From: Mesorhizobium norvegicum
GTDB taxonomy: Bacteria > Pseudomonadota > Alphaproteobacteria > Rhizobiales > Rhizobiaceae
Length of the DNA stretch: 33,793 nucleotides
Direction of reading: 5' to 3'
Assembly: GCF_004919685.1 (NCBI RefSeq)
Contig: NZ_SMYZ01000045.1
Location: 1 to 33,793, forward strand
In this document: positions 32,309 through 33,793 of the stretch, piece after piece
Layout: every line of letters starts with the position of its first letter
Numbering within the stretch: position 1 is the stretch's first letter
Made by a program: the position numbers and the translations under genes
Notes under the pieces: model-generated
The model's database searches: none
Told to the model about the DNA's origin: nothing
What the model saw: the letters and a program-made list of their open reading frames with translations, nothing else

Positions 32309-32349
32309 TAGAGCCTGTCCGTCCCGATAGAATCGGGACGGGGGCTCTA
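32309..32349. repeat. Palindromic element beside repeat copy 2
   Basis: Inner arms 32320-32328 and 32332-32340 form a perfect 9-bp stem with a 3-nt loop. Outer arms TAGAGCC (32309-32315) and GGGCTCTA (32342-32349) extend it after a small internal loop. It directly abuts the copy of the CATGATC-type repeat at 32362, so the two may form a composite. Confidence 0.7.
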
Positions 32350-32361
32350 TCTTTTTGTTTG

Positions 32362-32409
32362 AGCATGATCTTTGCCCGAAAACCGGTCCCCACTTTTCGG
32401 GATCATGCT
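32362..32409. repeat. Palindromic intergenic repeat, copy 2
   Basis: Outer arms 32362-32370 and 32401-32409 (AGCATGATC and complement) and inner arms CCCGAAAA (32375-32382) and TTTTCGGG (32394-32401) give a two-part hairpin like copy 1 at 10863-10911. Compared with copy 1, a C-G pair in the outer arm has become G-C, with both sides changed. It starts 10 nt after the stop codon of the transglycosylase gene and may end its transcript. Confidence 0.85.
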
Positions 32410-32419
32410 TATCGCGGAA

Positions 32420-33673
32420 CTACTTCAGCACCGAGACCAGGTCGGCGTCAGGGAAGCAGGTGGCAGCGCGGCCGTTTTTGGCTTGCCACTTTCCGATGGA
32501 GCGGCGGGTCTTGAAGCCGGGCAGTCCGTCGGCGCTGCCGACATCATAGCCCTTGGCTTCCAGCGCGCGTTGCAGGGCGGCGATGTCCGAGCGGTGGAGC
32601 CCGCCGACCGCGCCCCAGCTGCCGGCAAAATTCTGATCGCCATGGGCGATGCGATCGGCGCCATGGCCGATGAACAGCGCGTAGAGGTCGCTGGTGTTGT
32701 ATTCCTTCAGCACGTAGAAATTGGGCGTGGCGATAAAGGCCGGGCCGCTGCGCCCGGCCGGCATCAGCAGAAATCCCTCGACCTTCAGCTCACTGGCCGG
32801 AAACGGTTTTCCGCCAACGCGCTTGATGCCCATTGCCGCCCACGCGGAGATGTTCTTGCCCTGGTCCGGACCTTCCAGCGAACACGAGACCGTTTCCGGC
32901 ACGGTCACCTCGAAACCCCAGCCACGGCCCTTCACCCAACCATAATGGACGAGACAGTTGGCGATCGAGGCCAGCACGTCCGGCGTCGAGTTCCAGATGT
33001 CGACACGGCCGTCGCCGTCGAAATCGACGGCATGTTTCAGGAACGAGGTCGGCATGAATTGCGGCTGGCCGAGCGCGCCGGCCCAGGACGATTTCATCGC
33101 GCCGACCGGGGCCAGCCCGCGCTCGACGATTTCGAGTGCGGCAAGCAGTTCGGTGCGGAAGAAATCCTTCTTGGTCGACATGAACGCCTTGGTGCCCAGC
33201 ACCTCGAAGGCGTCATAAGGCATCTTCGCCGCGCCGAAGCCGGTCTCGCGGCCCCAGATCGCCAGCAGCACTTCGCCCGGCACACCATAGCGCTTTTCGA
33301 TGGCCGCAAGTGTCCTGGCATTGGTGGCTTCACGCGCGCGTCCGCCTGATGTCACCGCGCCAACCGTCTTCTCGGCGAAATAGGCGCCGGGCGAGCCGAA
33401 TTCGGCCTGGTGCTGTTTCTGCGGCGTGGTCGCCTTATCGCCCGGCTTGACCAGGTCGGGCAGCTTCAGGTTGGGCTTGATGCCATCGAAGGCGGCATCG
33501 AAGTTTTTTTTGGAAATGCCTTTCGCCTTGGCTTGCGGCCAGAGGTCGCTCTGCAGCCAGGCGCGGAACTGGTCGTCGATCTTTGCGGCGGAGGCGGGGG
33601 TGGAAAAGAGGACCGCGAGAAGAACTGCAAAAAAGGAAAACAGAGCCAATCTGAGAGGCTTGCGATCCTTCAC
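32420..33673 (-). CDS. MltB-type lytic murein transglycosylase with peptidoglycan-binding domain
   Basis: The enzyme cleaves the glycan strands of peptidoglycan, leaving 1,6-anhydro ends. The 417-residue protein starts VKDRKPLRLALFSFFAVLLA, a signal peptide cleaved near ASA-AK (about 29-30). The SLT_2/MltB catalytic domain has the catalytic Glu143 in AIWGRETGFG and the segment WAGALGQPQFMPTSF, then HAVDFDGDGRVDIWNS. A C-terminal peptidoglycan-binding domain (about 350-417) includes DIAALQRALEAKGYDVGSADG. The start is taken as GTG 33673, preceded by a GAGGGG stretch that belongs to a palindromic repeat. The frame stays open to 33781, but those extra residues are a translation of the repeat. 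An A8 run codes Lys-Lys-Asn near residue 55-57. Confidence 0.92.
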   Translation of the reverse strand: MKDRKPLRLALFSFFAVLLAVLFSTPASAAKIDDQFRAWLQSDLWPQAKAKGISKKNFDAAFDGIKPNLKLPDLVKPGDKATTPQKQHQAEFGSPGAYFAEKTVGAVTSGGRAREATNARTLAAIEKRYGVPGEVLLAIWGRETGFGAAKMPYDAFEVLGTKAFMSTKKDFFRTELLAALEIVERGLAPVGAMKSSWAGALGQPQFMPTSFLKHAVDFDGDGRVDIWNSTPDVLASIANCLVHYGWVKGRGWGFEVTVPETVSCSLEGPDQGKNISAWAAMGIKRVGGKPFPASELKVEGFLLMPAGRSGPAFIATPNFYVLKEYNTSDLYALFIGHGADRIAHGDQNFAGSWGAVGGLHRSDIAALQRALEAKGYDVGSADGLPGFKTRRSIGKWQAKNGRAATCFPDADLVSVLK

Positions 33674-33720
33674 ACCCCCCTCTGTCCTGCCGGACATCTC
33701 CCCCGCAAGGGGGGAGATTG
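33674..33720. repeat. Palindromic repeat forming the transglycosylase leader
   Basis: Arms 33696-33704 (ATCTCCCCC) and 33710-33718 form a perfect 9-bp stem with a 5-nt loop, beside a small 4-bp hairpin at 33684-33695. On the minus strand its end, GAGGGGGG, is directly before the GTG start. The last nine bases of the window (33785-33793) repeat ATCTCCCCC, so another copy may begin there and is cut off. Confidence 0.75.
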
Positions 33721-33793
33721 GCCGCTTCATCGGCGGCGCTCTTCCTGCAACGTCGGCGATTGGCGAAAGCAAAGATGACATCCGATCTCCCCC

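Overview
The window looks like chromosome of an alphaproteobacterium of the order Rhizobiales, most probably Mesorhizobium or a close relative. The DNA is GC-rich. The left block has the rhizobial order metK, PhrR/PraR-type regulator, lnt, corC, ybeY, phoH, miaB, OlsA-like acyltransferase, rimI, tsaB. The gaps carry several families of palindromic repeats of a kind I recall from Mesorhizobium. The genus call is inference; no rRNA, tRNA, CRISPR array, phage or insertion sequence is visible.

Layout. 1-400: a structured leader and a 55-residue small protein, facing a hairpin. 418-11581 (minus strand): a housekeeping block. In transcription order it runs tsaB, rimI, plsC/olsA, miaB, phoH, ybeY, corC, a VOC-fold gene, lnt, a PhrR/PraR-like regulator, metK, trmB. 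It covers tRNA modification, ribosome maturation, lipid acylation, lipoprotein maturation and SAM synthesis. 11685-17596 (minus): a compact iron operon of imelysin IrpA, Bfd, bacterioferritin, di-haem oxidoreductase, a second imelysin and a Tat-exported DUF1513 protein. A perfect 23-bp palindrome resembling the Irr-binding ICE box lies upstream. 18031-19284 (plus): a divergent FAD ferredoxin reductase. 19409-20686 (minus): GabT aminotransferase. 20925-26229 (plus): an RND efflux operon with two lipoprotein adaptors and one pump, as in TriABC. 26242-26580 (minus): an orphan DUF2185/Imm33-like protein in an AT-richer patch. 26625-32065 (minus): a complete peptide/nickel-type ABC importer. 32420-33673 (minus): an MltB-type lytic transglycosylase with a C-terminal peptidoglycan-binding domain.

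How genes work together. The most interesting part is the iron block. Periplasmic imelysins and a dihaem protein, which could capture or oxidise iron, share one transcription unit with the cytoplasmic store (Bfr) and its release ferredoxin (Bfd). A ferredoxin reductase that could reduce Bfd is transcribed divergently from the same palindrome-bearing promoter region. The second theme is repeats that have become parts of genes: one supplies the tsaB stop codon and the rimI leader, one precedes and probably provides the ribosome-binding site of the transglycosylase, and an inverted pair sits between two ABC permease genes.
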